Source of the DNA: Metabacillus litoralis
Lineage (GTDB): Bacteria > Bacillota > Bacilli > Bacillales > Bacillaceae
NCBI RefSeq assembly: GCF_003667825.1
Contig: NZ_CP033043.1
Span: forward strand, 4,094,001 to 4,158,000
Direction of reading: 5' to 3'
DNA length: 64,000 bases
In this document: positions 53,557 through 63,335 of the stretch, piece after piece
Layout: the number at the start of each line of letters is the position of its first letter
How positions within the stretch are numbered: the first letter of the stretch is position 1
Notes under the pieces: model-generated
What the model saw: the letters and a program-made list of their open reading frames with translations, nothing else
Database searches by the model: none
Told to the model about the DNA's origin: nothing
Made by a program: the position numbers and the translations under genes

Positions 53557-55563
53557 TTAGTCTGCCTTTTTTATATTTACTAAGCAATCATATAAAGTAC
53601 TTCCCTGCCCATTATCTGAAACATCATCTGGTGTTAGAAGATTAACTGAACCGCCGAATTTATGCCACTGACCTTCATCAACATTAATTGTTTTGGCATG
53701 TGCTTTCTTCAGTATTTTTACATCACCAGTCAGCTTTCCACGATCATTAAAGATGGTTACTTTATCTCCATCTACTAGTTGTTTTTCTTTTGCGATATCC
53801 TCTGAAACTTCAATTTTAACAGTTTGCATTCCTTCTATAAGGAGATAGTGCTGAGAATGATTGGATCGTAATGGATGAATCGATAAAAGCTGATACGGAT
53901 ATTTTTCAGCTAATCTAGGGTTTGAAATTGTTGATTCTTTTGGATAAATATATTGTGGTTTTCCTTCTAATCCTTTGTTAAATCCAAGCTCAGATGTAAA
54001 TTCAAATTTACCACTTGGAGTTGAAAACTCCTTTGTTTCCCAAGGAACATGGCTCACAGGCAGTGGAGTTCGTTTTTCTTTTTTTAATCGATCAAGCGTT
54101 ATACCTTTTTCATGTAAATGGGCTGTTGCCATTTCTAAATATTGATCTCGTGTATAAGAAAATTCTTCTCCAAATCCAAGTCTTTCCGCTAATTCTGTCC
54201 ATATCCATAAATCTGACTTTGCTTCACCTGGAGGTTCAACTAGCTTTTCTCCATAGTTCACATAGTGGTGATACATGGATGCATAATAAATATCCTCTTC
54301 CTCAAAGACTGTTGTTGTTGGTAACACATAGTCCGCTAACTCAGCTGTATCTGTTAAAAAATGATCAATGACAACAACTGTATCAACTGATTGAAAAGCT
54401 CTTATTATTTTGTTTGAGTCAGGAACTTGTACTAACGGATTCCCGCAGGTTACTATAATCATTTTTATCTCAGGATCCATTGCTTCTAGTACACCATCTG
54501 CCTGTTTCATCATTGAAAATGTTCTACTTGATGTAGCCTTTTCAGGTAATGTTAAAGCCTGCATATTAAAGTTTTTACCAACCTGGATATTTCCAAAATT
54601 GGCTCCACCACCTGGAATACCAACATTCCCACTGATTGCAACTAGTGCATCAATTAACCGAATTGTATTTCCACCATTAGAATACCTTTGCATTCCTAAA
54701 CCTAAATAGGTTGTAGTAGGTCCATTCACATATAATTCAGCAATAAATTTTATATCTTCAAAGGAGATTTCAGCTTGTTCTAAAATTTCCTCTAAAGTAA
54801 AGTGATTTAAGAGCGAAATTAGATCTTCATAACCAACTGTATAGTTTTTAATAAACTCAGTATCTTGTTTATTTTCACTAATTAAATATTTCATAACTCC
54901 AACCGCAACTAACCCATCCATTCCCGGCTTAATAGAAATATAGTGATCAGAAATTTTTGCTGTTGCGTTATAAATTGGGTCAATTACCGTAATTGAACTG
55001 CCACGCTTTTTCGCATCTTGTAACTGTTGAAATAAATGCATATTTGTTCTAGCAACATTTCTTCCCCAAATAACGATATGTTTACTGTGGAAAATATCAT
55101 CTGGTGCATGGCTGTCGGAACTTCCAAAATCCCAAATTTGTGCTTCAATACCAGATCCCCAGCAAATACTTCCTACTAAAGAAGTCGCTCCTCCAAAACT
55201 GTTAAAAAAGCGTTTATCAAGATTTTTTAACAATCCATTATTCGCATAATCATGGCTGTGTAAAACAGAAGCAGGACCAAAATTTTGTTTTAGTTCCTTC
55301 ATCTTTTCAGCAATTTCATCAAGTGCTTGTTTCCATGAAATCTCTTGAAATACACCGTTCACTTTTTTTAGAGGAACTGTTAAGCGTTCTTTAGAATTGG
55401 TTTTCGTCTCAAGCATTCTTCCTCTTCCACATATCTTGCCTTTGGTAATTGGATGGTCTTTATCTCCTTCAACCTTGGTGACCTTGCCATCCTCCACTGT
55501 AACCTCAAACCCGCAGCTATCCCAGCAGTTCAAAGGACAAGATGACTTAAATACTTGTTTCAT
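53557..55563 (-). CDS. yyaE: Molybdopterin oxidoreductase (YyaE type)
   Basis: This is a member of the bis-MGD (DMSO reductase/formate dehydrogenase) family, 668 aa. The N-terminal [4Fe-4S] motif is CPLNCWDSCGF with a later Cys in GKICGRG. The molybdenum ligand region (SICWGSGIEAQ) and the C-terminal MGD-binding domain (HPLRSNHSQHYL) are visible. No Tat signal peptide is present, so it is cytoplasmic. The substrate is unknown; B. subtilis YyaE is equally uncharacterised. The start is ATG at 55563, seven bases after AGGGG, and upstream in-frame codons overlap the DUF951 gene. It follows that gene by 16 bases. Confidence 0.88.
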   Translation of the reverse strand: MKQVFKSSCPLNCWDSCGFEVTVEDGKVTKVEGDKDHPITKGKICGRGRMLETKTNSKERLTVPLKKVNGVFQEISWKQALDEIAEKMKELKQNFGPASVLHSHDYANNGLLKNLDKRFFNSFGGATSLVGSICWGSGIEAQIWDFGSSDSHAPDDIFHSKHIVIWGRNVARTNMHLFQQLQDAKKRGSSITVIDPIYNATAKISDHYISIKPGMDGLVAVGVMKYLISENKQDTEFIKNYTVGYEDLISLLNHFTLEEILEQAEISFEDIKFIAELYVNGPTTTYLGLGMQRYSNGGNTIRLIDALVAISGNVGIPGGGANFGNIQVGKNFNMQALTLPEKATSSRTFSMMKQADGVLEAMDPEIKMIIVTCGNPLVQVPDSNKIIRAFQSVDTVVVIDHFLTDTAELADYVLPTTTVFEEEDIYYASMYHHYVNYGEKLVEPPGEAKSDLWIWTELAERLGFGEEFSYTRDQYLEMATAHLHEKGITLDRLKKEKRTPLPVSHVPWETKEFSTPSGKFEFTSELGFNKGLEGKPQYIYPKESTISNPRLAEKYPYQLLSIHPLRSNHSQHYLLIEGMQTVKIEVSEDIAKEKQLVDGDKVTIFNDRGKLTGDVKILKKAHAKTINVDEGQWHKFGGSVNLLTPDDVSDNGQGSTLYDCLVNIKKAD

Positions 55564-55579
55564 ATTCATTCCCCTCGAT

Positions 55580-55783
55580 CTACTCAGCAGACTCCTCATG
55601 TTTTACAAGAATTTTCTTTAGTTTTCTTGAAAACTCTCGACGTGGGATCATAACACTATGGTCACAACCTAGGCATTTAATTCTAATGTCCATTCCCATT
55701 CTAATGATTTTCCACTCATTTGTACCACAAGGGTGCTGTTTTTTCATTTCAACAACATCATTCAATGCAAAATCCTTTTCCAT
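55580..55783 (-). CDS. yyzM: DUF951 protein YyzM (67 aa)
   Basis: This small protein reads FALNDVVEMKKQHPCGTNEW and then IRIKCLGCDHSVMIPRREF. The HPCG and CLGC pairs probably bind zinc in a ribbon-like fold. DUF951 proteins are widespread in Firmicutes and usually lie beside mscS-type genes and ychF, as here. Their role is unknown, though nucleic-acid binding is plausible from the basic C-terminus. ATG 55783 follows GGAGGTA. Confidence 0.9.
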   Translation of the reverse strand: MEKDFALNDVVEMKKQHPCGTNEWKIIRMGMDIRIKCLGCDHSVMIPRREFSRKLKKILVKHEESAE

Positions 55784-55802
55784 AAGGTTCTACCTCCATT
55801 TC

Positions 55803-56672
55803 TTAACTCACTTCATCTTTTCTGTTATACATCACGACACGTGGATAAGGAATTTCGATACCTTTTTCATCTAACCTCATTTTAATGTCTTTTCTTAACA
55901 TTCTTCCAATATGGAAGTGACGCATTGGTTCAACTTCACATGTTACACGAAGAACAACCTCTGAAGCTCCAAGCATTTGAACACCTAATAATTCAGGTGG
56001 AGCTACAATATCTTCATATTTATCAGGAACCTCTAATAAGAGCTCTTGAATGACTCGCTCCGCTTCTGGAATATCACTTTCATAAGCAATACTAATATCT
56101 ACAACGGCAATACTATTATTTATAGAGAAGTTTGTTACCTCTATAATGCTCCCATTTGGTAATATATGAATTTCGCCGGTCCAGCTCTTAATTTTTGTTG
56201 TACGAAGTCCAATTTCTTCAACTGTTCCTTCAAAAGTTGAAACTCGGATAAAATCGCCAACAGAGAATTGGTCTTCAAAAATAATAAAAAAGCCTGTAAT
56301 AATATCTTTTACTAAGCTTTGAGCACCAAACCCCACTGCCAATCCAACAATGCCGGCTCCAGCAAGCAACGCACCTACATTAAGACCAAATGTTTCAAGC
56401 ACCATAATGATCGCAATAAAGTAAATAACGTAAGTGAGGATATTTTCAAGTAACTTTGAAAGAGTATTTTCTCTTCTCTCAGAAATTCTAATTGGTGATT
56501 TCCCACGGAATAAAAACACCTTTGTAATGGCTAACTTTCCAATTCGTATAAAGATGGTTGAGACAATCAAGATTAATAAAATTTGTAAAAATCCTTTTCC
56601 AATTGTAATCCATAAATCAGCATTCGTTAAATAATCTACTGCATCGTTCCACATTTCTTGTAAAATTTTCAA
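55803..56672 (-). CDS. MscS-family mechanosensitive channel (289 aa)
   Basis: This small-conductance channel opens on hypo-osmotic shock. Three hydrophobic helices lie at about residues 25-45, 70-95 and 98-125. The third is the pore helix with the Gly/Ala pattern VGALLAGAGIVGLAVGFGAQSLVKD. The beta domain (FSVGDFIRVSTFEGTVEEIGLR) and the alpha-beta C-terminal domain follow. The start is TTG at 56672 with AAAGGGTGA upstream. It precedes yyzM by 19 bases and is likely cotranscribed with it and yyaE. Confidence 0.92.
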   Translation of the reverse strand: MKILQEMWNDAVDYLTNADLWITIGKGFLQILLILIVSTIFIRIGKLAITKVFLFRGKSPIRISERRENTLSKLLENILTYVIYFIAIIMVLETFGLNVGALLAGAGIVGLAVGFGAQSLVKDIITGFFIIFEDQFSVGDFIRVSTFEGTVEEIGLRTTKIKSWTGEIHILPNGSIIEVTNFSINNSIAVVDISIAYESDIPEAERVIQELLLEVPDKYEDIVAPPELLGVQMLGASEVVLRVTCEVEPMRHFHIGRMLRKDIKMRLDEKGIEIPYPRVVMYNRKDEVS

Positions 56673-56843
56673 TCAGATCACCCTTTACTAAGTAAAAATT
56701 TATTATAAAAGAGCAACTACTATTTTCATAGCCATTATACTCTATTCCAAAAGAAATATCTTTTGGAAAACTTCATTATATCGTACGTTTATACTTTTGA
56801 AATTAGGGATATATCTCGAATCTTATACCTCTCCAACACATAC

Positions 56844-56888
56844 GAAAGGCTGACTCTACTCAAATTTTTATCTTTAAGGAGTCAGCCG
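56844..56888. terminator. Hairpin behind the YkvI-like gene
   Basis: GGCTGACTC pairs perfectly with GAGTCAGCC. The T run on the minus strand is short, so termination may be partial. Confidence 0.5.
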
Positions 56889-56893
56889 TAGCA

Positions 56894-57910
56894 TCATTTT
56901 GTTCTATAGCGATTTAAGATTGGATAAAGCAAAATAGTAACGAGTAGATAAAGATTAATTAATCCATATAAAGGATATAGGATGCCCACTAGATTTGCAA
57001 AGCCAAAACGTGTGAAAGGCAGCATGGCTAAAACGAGAATTAATGCTATTAGCCAAAATGGAACCTTTAATAGTTGCTTAAATCGCGAGGCAAGTCCAAA
57101 AATTCCCGATACAGCTGTTGTATAAATTGCCAGCCATAACATCACAGACATAAAAAGGAAAAATCCAAATGGTGAACCTTTTAATACAGCAAAGAGTGGA
57201 ATTTCGTATTCTGTTAAATAATCAGCCATTTGGATGAGTGTTTCATTATAAACAAATGAGATTGTTCCTAATATAACTCCACTTCCAATACTGGCTACTT
57301 TCGCTTCCTTAAGACTTTTAATTTCTTTTCCTATTGCGGATAAAACCGCAATCAATGGCAAAATATTTAAAGCTGTAAATGTAAATGCTGCTGGCCAATT
57401 ATACTGTTCATTTAAATCTAATACCCATGAATGATGATGGGAAATATTAAATGATAATAATGCATAGAACAGTCCAAAGACAAGCATGGGAATGATGATT
57501 GAGTTCAGTTTAATGATTCCATTAGAACTGCCTACAAACAACAATACTAGTAATACTGCAAAAAGCGTAATACCTGCCCAGTATGGAATGGAAAAGGCTT
57601 CAAGCGTTGCTCCTCCTCCGGCAATCATAACGATTGTTGTTGTAAATAAATACAACACAATTAAAAAATCATACACATAGGAGAGTTTTTTACCAACTAA
57701 TCTTTCTAAGATTGGGAAAAAGTGATCAGACTGTACTTCGTAACTTATTTTCATAATCACATAGACAGCTATGATAAAGATAACCGTAAAGATTACGATA
57801 GCTAGTCCGCTCTCAAAGCCGAAAAACTGCCAGAGTTCTCTTCCTGATGCATATCCTGCTCCAATAATTGTTCCTAAAATCAAAAACATCCATTTAAAAC
57901 CTGAATTCAT
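56894..57910 (-). CDS. YkvI-type membrane transporter-like protein (338 aa)
   Basis: This polytopic protein has ten hydrophobic segments and an APC/LeuT-like opening, FLILGTIIGAGYASGRELWQFFG, where the broken first helix (GTIIGAGYASGRE) is typical of amino-acid and ion symporters. It resembles B. subtilis YkvI. The substrate is unknown. The start is ATG at 57910, with AGAGGTGA upstream, three codons inside the longest frame. It diverges from yyaC with a 98-base gap. Confidence 0.8.
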   Translation of the reverse strand: MNSGFKWMFLILGTIIGAGYASGRELWQFFGFESGLAIVIFTVIFIIAVYVIMKISYEVQSDHFFPILERLVGKKLSYVYDFLIVLYLFTTTIVMIAGGGATLEAFSIPYWAGITLFAVLLVLLFVGSSNGIIKLNSIIIPMLVFGLFYALLSFNISHHHSWVLDLNEQYNWPAAFTFTALNILPLIAVLSAIGKEIKSLKEAKVASIGSGVILGTISFVYNETLIQMADYLTEYEIPLFAVLKGSPFGFFLFMSVMLWLAIYTTAVSGIFGLASRFKQLLKVPFWLIALILVLAMLPFTRFGFANLVGILYPLYGLINLYLLVTILLYPILNRYRTK

Positions 57911-58008
57911 TTTTCTCACCTCTTAAGGCTGTCCTATTTACAACGAGCATGTATAGAATTGAACATTTCTCCGTATACTGTTACTACTATGACGTGGGAG
58001 TGAATTCT

Positions 58009-58632
58009 ATGAATCTTAAATCAGGTCTTTTTCATTCAGATAAAAATCAAGAACGTATTCATTATGAGGATCAGGACGCTACGCAGCTAGTTTCAACCAC
58101 CCTTTTAGATCATTTGCCAAAACTTTATTTCAAGCCAATTGTTTTTGTTTGTATTGGAACAGACCGATCAACGGGTGATAGCTTAGGTCCACTAATTGGT
58201 ACGTCCTTAAATAAAGAGTTGTCCCATTTCCATGTCTATGGAACTCTTAAAGATCCAGTACACGCTGTAAATCTAAAGGAAACGCTTGAAACAATCAATG
58301 AAAAACATCGAAATCCATTTATTATTGCGATTGATGCTTGTTTAGGAAGAATGAAAAGTGTTGGATTCATGGAAATTGCAAAAGGTTCGATAAAACCTGG
58401 AGCAGGTGTAAACAAAGAATTACCAGCAGTAGGTGATATGCATATCACCGGTATTGTTAACATAAGTGGATATATGGAGTTCCTCGTGTTACAAAATACA
58501 CGCCTTCACTTAGTTATGAGTATGGCAGACATTATTTCTAATGGAATCATTGAAGCAGAAAAGATTTATCTAGAAAAGAGAATTTCTGTTAGAAGAAAAT
58601 GGTTGGCAAGTGAGGATTCTGCAATTAATTAA
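58009..58632 (+). CDS. yyaC: Sporulation protein YyaC (GPR-like fold)
   Basis: YyaC (207 aa) is related in fold to the germination protease and hydrogenase-maturation proteases. The motif VCIGTDRSTGDSLGPLIG (about residues 45-62) and AIDACLG (about 108) carry the expected acidic residues, and GAGVNKELPAVGDMHITGIV follows. Expression in sporulation is known for relatives; its role is not settled. The start is ATG at 58009 with GGGAGTGA upstream; the long upstream extension is non-conserved. It is the only plus-strand gene between mnmG and rlmH. Confidence 0.9.
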   Translation: MNLKSGLFHSDKNQERIHYEDQDATQLVSTTLLDHLPKLYFKPIVFVCIGTDRSTGDSLGPLIGTSLNKELSHFHVYGTLKDPVHAVNLKETLETINEKHRNPFIIAIDACLGRMKSVGFMEIAKGSIKPGAGVNKELPAVGDMHITGIVNISGYMEFLVLQNTRLHLVMSMADIISNGIIEAEKIYLEKRISVRRKWLASEDSAIN

Positions 58633-58654
58633 AATTTTTCTTCTTACATACAGA

Positions 58655-58695
58655 AATACACTGCATATCTCATGCAGTGTATTAAGTATTTCCTT
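58655..58695. terminator. Convergent terminator between yyaC and the DUF554 gene
   Basis: AATACACTGCAT pairs with ATGCAGTGTATT; flanking A and T runs allow use from both sides. Confidence 0.85.
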
Positions 58696-59397
58696 TTAAA
58701 AATGATGCTGGACTAGAACAATAGCAGTAATAACTAAAATACCTGGTAGTAGGTTTGCTACTCTTATTTGTTTTAAGCCTAGAATATTAATTCCTATAGC
58801 TATGATCATAACCCCACCTATAGAAGTCAGTTCAGCTATTAATCTTTCTAATAACTCATCTGATAAAAATTGATGAATGACATTCGCAAAAAGAGCAATT
58901 CCCCCTTGATATAGAAATACTGGTATAGAGGAAAACAATACTCCTATTCCAAGAGTACTGGCAAGAATCATACTTGTGAATCCATCGATCATTGACTTTG
59001 TTAATAAAACAGCATGGTCTTGTCGTAAACCGCTGTCTAATGCACCAATGATTGCCATTGCACCTACAAGAAAGATTAAGGTAGCAGTAACAAAACCTTG
59101 TGCAATATTACCTGTTTCTGATTTACCTAACTTTCTTTCCAACATATTTCCTACTGACTGGAGATGATTTTCAATCCTTAACCATTCTCCTATAACAGTT
59201 CCAAGCACAAGGCTAACAATAACAATGAAGAAATCCTCACTTTTTAAGGCCATACTAATCCCCAGGACAACTACAGAAAGACCAATGGCCATCATCACTG
59301 TTTCTTTCATTTGTTCAGGAATTCTTCTTAATAAAAGACCAATAAGGGTTCCTACAATTATAGCTAGTGCATTTACAATACTTCCAAATAAAACCAT
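58696..59397 (-). CDS. DUF554 membrane protein (YdfK type), 233 aa
   Basis: Seven hydrophobic segments are visible, beginning GSIVNALAIIVGTLIGLLL and ending LLPGILVITAIVLVQ. The GEWLRIE and DSGLRQDHAVLLTKSMIDGF stretches are DUF554 hallmarks. Function is unknown; a transport role is usually assumed. The start is ATG at 59397 (MVLFGSIVNA), preceded by GAGGGGA, rather than the longer frame to 59442. It lies just downstream of spo0J. Confidence 0.88.
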   Translation of the reverse strand: MVLFGSIVNALAIIVGTLIGLLLRRIPEQMKETVMMAIGLSVVVLGISMALKSEDFFIVIVSLVLGTVIGEWLRIENHLQSVGNMLERKLGKSETGNIAQGFVTATLIFLVGAMAIIGALDSGLRQDHAVLLTKSMIDGFTSMILASTLGIGVLFSSIPVFLYQGGIALFANVIHQFLSDELLERLIAELTSIGGVMIIAIGINILGLKQIRVANLLPGILVITAIVLVQHHF

Positions 59398-59518
59398 ACC
59401 TGCTAAATCCCCTCTTTTTAAACATAGATGAATCAATTCCATAATGTATCATTTGTTACCAAAGAAAAAAGTGCAAAGAAAAAGACTGACTACTAAGCCA
59501 GCTCTAAAGGAAATCTGT

Positions 59519-60370
59519 TTATTGTTGCTGTTGTTCTAGCAACTCTAAAATACGATCTAAATCATCTTGAGAAAAGAATTCTATTTCAATCTTTCCTTTT
59601 TTCTTCTGCTTTTTAATCGTAACGGACGTTCCGAAATATTCCTGTAAAAATGATTCTCTTTCTTTTATAAACACATCTTTTTCAGGCTTTTTCTTTTTCG
59701 TTTCACGTGAAACATTACTATTTAACTGTTGGATAAGTTGCTCTAGTTGACGAACATTTAAATGTTCTCGGATAATTTTTTCAACTAGTGCATTTAATTT
59801 TTCTTTATTTTTTAATCCAAGTAAAGTTCGTCCATGTCCCATAGATAGCTTACCTTCAGCTATTAATTGCTGAATTTGCTCTGGCAATGTTAGAAGTCTA
59901 ACATGGTTAGCAATATGTGGTCTGCTTTTTCCCAACCTTTTTGCTAATGCTTCTTGAGTTAGGCCTAAATGCTCCATTAGCTTTTGATATGCTTGGGCTT
60001 CTTCAATTGGACTTAAATCTTCACGTTGTAAATTTTCTAAAAGTGCGAGCTCCATCATTTGTTGCTCTGTTAACTCTCTTACAACAGCAGGAATAACTGT
60101 TAGCTCTGCCGCTTTTGCTGCACGAAATCTTCTTTCCCCTACAACAATTTCAAACCCTTTAATACTTTTCCTAACAATAATTGGTTGCAGGACACCATGC
60201 TGTAAAATGGATTCTTTTAATTCATTTATCGCATCTTCTTCAAATACTTTACGTGGTTGATATGGATTTGGGCGAATCTCATTTATGTTGATTTCTTGAA
60301 TAGATTCTTCCTTTTCTACTTCCATGTTAGTGAAGAGAGCATTAATACCTTTTCCTAAACCTCTAGCCAT
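59519..60370 (-). CDS. spo0J: Chromosome partitioning protein Spo0J (ParB)
   Basis: Spo0J (283 aa) is a CTP-dependent clamp that loads at parS and recruits SMC. It begins MARGLGKGINALF. The CTPase/ParB box includes IRPNPYQPRKVF and VGERRFRAAK (GERRxRA motif). The helix-turn-helix for parS is LTQEALAKRLGKSRPHIANHVRLL, and a C-terminal dimerisation domain follows. A parS site lies within its own gene at 59699-59714. Its ATG overlaps the soj stop by eight bases. Confidence 0.97.
   Translation of the reverse strand: MARGLGKGINALFTNMEVEKEESIQEININEIRPNPYQPRKVFEEDAINELKESILQHGVLQPIIVRKSIKGFEIVVGERRFRAAKAAELTVIPAVVRELTEQQMMELALLENLQREDLSPIEEAQAYQKLMEHLGLTQEALAKRLGKSRPHIANHVRLLTLPEQIQQLIAEGKLSMGHGRTLLGLKNKEKLNALVEKIIREHLNVRQLEQLIQQLNSNVSRETKKKKPEKDVFIKERESFLQEYFGTSVTIKKQKKKGKIEIEFFSQDDLDRILELLEQQQQ
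59699..59714. promoter_or_regulatory. parS site within spo0J
   Basis: CGTTTCACGTGAAACA matches the parS consensus TGTTNCACGTGAAACA at 15 of 16 positions. B. subtilis carries a parS at the same place. Confidence 0.92.
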
Positions 60371-61124
60371 TTACAACCACTTCCTTTGCCAAATCTAAAT
60401 AAACCTCTGCTCCTCTAGATCTTGGATCATAAATGATAATTGGTTGTCCGTGACTTGGTGCCTCACTTAAGCGAATATTTCTTGGAATGATTGTTTTATA
60501 AACCTTATCCTGAAAATATTTTTTCACTTCATCAATTACTTGAATACCTAGATTTGTTCTTGCATCTAGCATTGTTAATAAAACACCTTCTATTGTAAGA
60601 TCAGTGTTTAAATGCTTTTGAACAAGTCTGACAGTATTTAATAATTGGCTCAATCCCTCAAGGGCGTAATATTCACATTGTACCGGTATTAAAACTGCAT
60701 CTGATGCTGTTAAGGCATTAATGGTGAGCAATCCTAATGATGGTGGACAGTCAATCACCATATAATCATACTGATCCTTTACAGCTTCAAGTGCCCTTTT
60801 GAGTCTAACCTCTCTAGAGATTGTTGGTACAAGTTCTATTTCAGCCCCAGCTAACTGTATCGTGGCTGGAATAATATCAAGATTTTCTACAGCTGTAGAT
60901 TTTATAACGTCCTTTGCATCTACATCATCTACTAAAATATCATAAATACAATGAGCAACATCAGCCTTTTCAATGCCAATCCCGCTCGTTGCATTACCTT
61001 GTGGGTCAACATCGACGAGAAGAACTCGTTTCCCAATGTATGCTAAGCAAGCTCCTAAATTTACGGATGTGGTTGTTTTTCCAACACCACCTTTTTGGTT
61101 TGCAATCGCAATAATTTTCCCCAC
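60363..61124 (-). CDS. soj: Chromosome partitioning ATPase Soj (ParA)
   Basis: Soj (253 aa) is a deviant Walker ATPase that binds DNA as a dimer and regulates DnaA. The Walker A motif is KGGVGKTT, Walker B-like is MVIDCPPSLG, and the nucleotide sandwich residue stretch is DVDPQGNATSG. The length equals that of the B. subtilis protein. The start is GTG at 61124, six bases after AGGTGA, giving MGKIIAIANQ. It is coupled to spo0J by overlap. Confidence 0.97.
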   Translation of the reverse strand: MGKIIAIANQKGGVGKTTTSVNLGACLAYIGKRVLLVDVDPQGNATSGIGIEKADVAHCIYDILVDDVDAKDVIKSTAVENLDIIPATIQLAGAEIELVPTISREVRLKRALEAVKDQYDYMVIDCPPSLGLLTINALTASDAVLIPVQCEYYALEGLSQLLNTVRLVQKHLNTDLTIEGVLLTMLDARTNLGIQVIDEVKKYFQDKVYKTIIPRNIRLSEAPSHGQPIIIYDPRSRGAEVYLDLAKEVVVNG

Positions 61125-61595
61125 GATGTCACCTACTTTCATCTTCTAATCTATTGTTAAAATTTTACAGTAAAGAAAAAAGCATAAAAGTGAACCCATC
61201 TAGCTTTTCCTGAAGATTAGCATTAGCTACTAGATGAATAGATTTCCTTCTTTTATTTTACAACATTCTACAAATTGCTACTTTAAATCATTTTTTTATT
61301 TTATCATGAAAAATGGATGAAGAGTTTGAATTTTTTTGTATTTATGCAAAATAGTAATTTCTACTAATTAAAATTCATTTTTATCATTCTGAAGAGATAT
61401 TTTTCTAGGTGGAATTGGTTCGGGTGAGGATGTGACCATCATAATTTTGTGTTCTTCTCTAAATAATCATTCCACAATGGTCTATGTTTCTTTTATTGAA
61501 TCTAGTACAAAGAAAAAAGGCCTGACAAAAAGCCAGTACCTAACAGCCATATGTGGAATAGATAAATAGTTTATAAAAATAGTTATTATTCAATA
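61125..61595. other. Intergenic stretch between soj and noc
   Basis: These 470 AT-rich bases have no open frame or clear hairpin. The soj-spo0J promoter must lie within them. Confidence 0.45.
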
Positions 61596-62471
61596 TTATT
61601 TAGGAATTTTAATTGTGAATTGGATGTATTCATCAAATTCTTCTTCTTCCGTATTTAATTTTACGCCACTGTCAGCTACCATTGTTAGGGATTGACGAAT
61701 TGTATTCATAGCAATTCTTGTATCTCTACTAAATGCTTTACGCTTTGGTTTTGGTTTTACATTATTTTTTTCAAGTAGCTTGACTACCCTATCCTCTGTT
61801 TGCTTAACATTCAATTGTTTTTCAACAATTTCCTCTAACAGTGTAATTTGTAGCTGTGGATCTTTTAATGGAATTAGTGCACGTGCATGACGTTCAGTGA
61901 TTGCTTTTTGAAGTAATGCCTCCTGGACTTCTTCAGGAAGCTTTAACAAGCGCAGCTTATTTGCTATAGTTGATTGACCTTTACCAAGTCTTTGGGCCAA
62001 TGCTTCTTGAGTTAAGTCATGTAATTCTAGTAACTTAGCATAAGCAACTGCTTCCTCTATTGAAGATAACTCTTCCCTTTGAAGGTTTTCTATTAAAGCA
62101 ACACTAGCTGTTTCCGTATCGTTGAAATCCTTTACAATTGCAGGTATCTCTTCCCAACCTAAAGTCTGTACAGCACGCCAGCGTCTTTCACCTGCAATCA
62201 ACTCAAATTTACCACCTATTTCTCGGACAACAATAGGCTGAATAATTCCATGAGTACGAATTGTTAAGGCTAACTCTTCAATCTTTTCATTTGAAAAAAC
62301 GGTACGTGGCTGGAAGCGGTTAGGAGTAATATCCTTAATTGGAATCTTTTTAACCTCTTCCCTTATTTCTTCTGCTGTATCTTCTTGTTCAACTTCCTCT
62401 ACTACGATTTGATTAGCTTGTGCTTGTTCTTTTTCTCCCAAACCGAAAAAGCGAGAAAATGGATGCTTCAT
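61596..62471 (-). CDS. noc: Nucleoid occlusion protein Noc
   Basis: Noc (291 aa) is a ParB paralogue that stops division over the nucleoid and binds its own palindromes. The N-terminus [16 protein letters not shown] has the amphipathic membrane-binding helix. The ParB box reads [12 protein letters not shown] and [10 protein letters not shown]. The helix-turn-helix is [27 protein letters not shown], where the GKGQ residues distinguish Noc from Spo0J. All regions are intact. It is the upstream neighbour of soj in transcription order, as in B. subtilis. Confidence 0.96.
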   Translation of the reverse strand: MKHPFSRFFGLGEKEQAQANQIVVEEVEQEDTAEEIREEVKKIPIKDITPNRFQPRTVFSNEKIEELALTIRTHGIIQPIVVREIGGKFELIAGERRWRAVQTLGWEEIPAIVKDFNDTETASVALIENLQREELSSIEEAVAYAKLLELHDLTQEALAQRLGKGQSTIANKLRLLKLPEEVQEALLQKAITERHARALIPLKDPQLQITLLEEIVEKQLNVKQTEDRVVKLLEKNNVKPKPKRKAFSRDTRIAMNTIRQSLTMVADSGVKLNTEEEEFDEYIQFTIKIPK

Positions 62472-62559
62472 GAGCCTACACCACCTTTTAAAACTACCAA
62501 TTTAAATATTCTATTTCTCTTACATTATTTCCTGCAAAATACTCGAAAGTTCGAGTAAA

Positions 62560-62575
62560 TGTTTCACATGAAACA
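62560..62575. promoter_or_regulatory. parS-like palindrome with CATG centre
   Basis: TGTTTCACATGAAACA is a perfect 16-base palindrome apart from the centre (TTTCACATGAAA), and matches parS at 15 of 16 positions. It lies between noc and rsmG, about 2.9 kb from the site in spo0J. The change is in the central CG step, which may weaken Spo0J binding. Confidence 0.6.
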
Positions 62576-62576
62576 T

Positions 62577-63293
62577 CTACTCGATTGGAAGTTTATTTGG
62601 CGTTCCAGGCTTTCGAGGATATTTTTTAGGAGTGCTTTTTTCTTTTTCAATTATTAAGATTGTTCTCTCACTTTCCTCTAAAGGTAGTTCAAATGAGTGA
62701 ATTTCTTGCACATTACCACCTAATACAGTAACGGCCTTTTTACCAGCCTCAAGCTCTTCCTGTGCTGCTGCCCCTTTCATGGCAATGAAGTATCCATCCT
62801 TTTTTGCTAAAGGAATACATAATTCACTTAGAACAGATAGCCTCGCAACAGCTCTGGCTGTGACAACGTCATATGTTTCCCGAACCTGTTTATTTTGACC
62901 AAACGTTTCAGCTCGATCATGAAATAACTGCACTGAATTTAACCCTAATTCTTTTGATAAATGCGATAAAAAAGTAATTCTTTTTTGTAAAGAGTCAACG
63001 ATTGATACCTTTAAATGCGGAAAACAAATGTTTAAAGGAATACTCGGAAATCCAGCTCCTGCACCTACATCACATATACTTAGTGGCTTAGAGAAATCAA
63101 AATAAAATGCTGCAGAAATAGAATCATAAAAATGTTTTAAATACACGTCGTTTTTGTCTGTAATTGACGTTAAATTCATTTTTTCATTCCACTCTACTAA
63201 GAGCTTAAAATATAACTCAAATTGGTCCATCTGCTGCTGAGAAAGAGAAATCCCCTTCTCAGCTAAGCTTGATTGAAATAATGCTGTATCCAT
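62577..63293 (-). CDS. rsmG: 16S rRNA 7-methylguanosine methyltransferase RsmG (GidB)
   Basis: RsmG (238 aa) methylates G527 of 16S rRNA. The SAM site is [15 protein letters not shown], and [14 protein letters not shown] and [11 protein letters not shown] are family signatures. The start is taken as ATG at 63293, which is eight bases after AAAGG; the ATG at 63299 would leave only two. It lies between mnmG and noc in the standard order. Confidence 0.96.
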   Translation of the reverse strand: MDTALFQSSLAEKGISLSQQQMDQFELYFKLLVEWNEKMNLTSITDKNDVYLKHFYDSISAAFYFDFSKPLSICDVGAGAGFPSIPLNICFPHLKVSIVDSLQKRITFLSHLSKELGLNSVQLFHDRAETFGQNKQVRETYDVVTARAVARLSVLSELCIPLAKKDGYFIAMKGAAAQEELEAGKKAVTVLGGNVQEIHSFELPLEESERTILIIEKEKSTPKKYPRKPGTPNKLPIE

Positions 63294-63335
63294 ATTCATA
63301 ACCTTTCTGTTAAAGATTGGTTTTATTAACAGTAA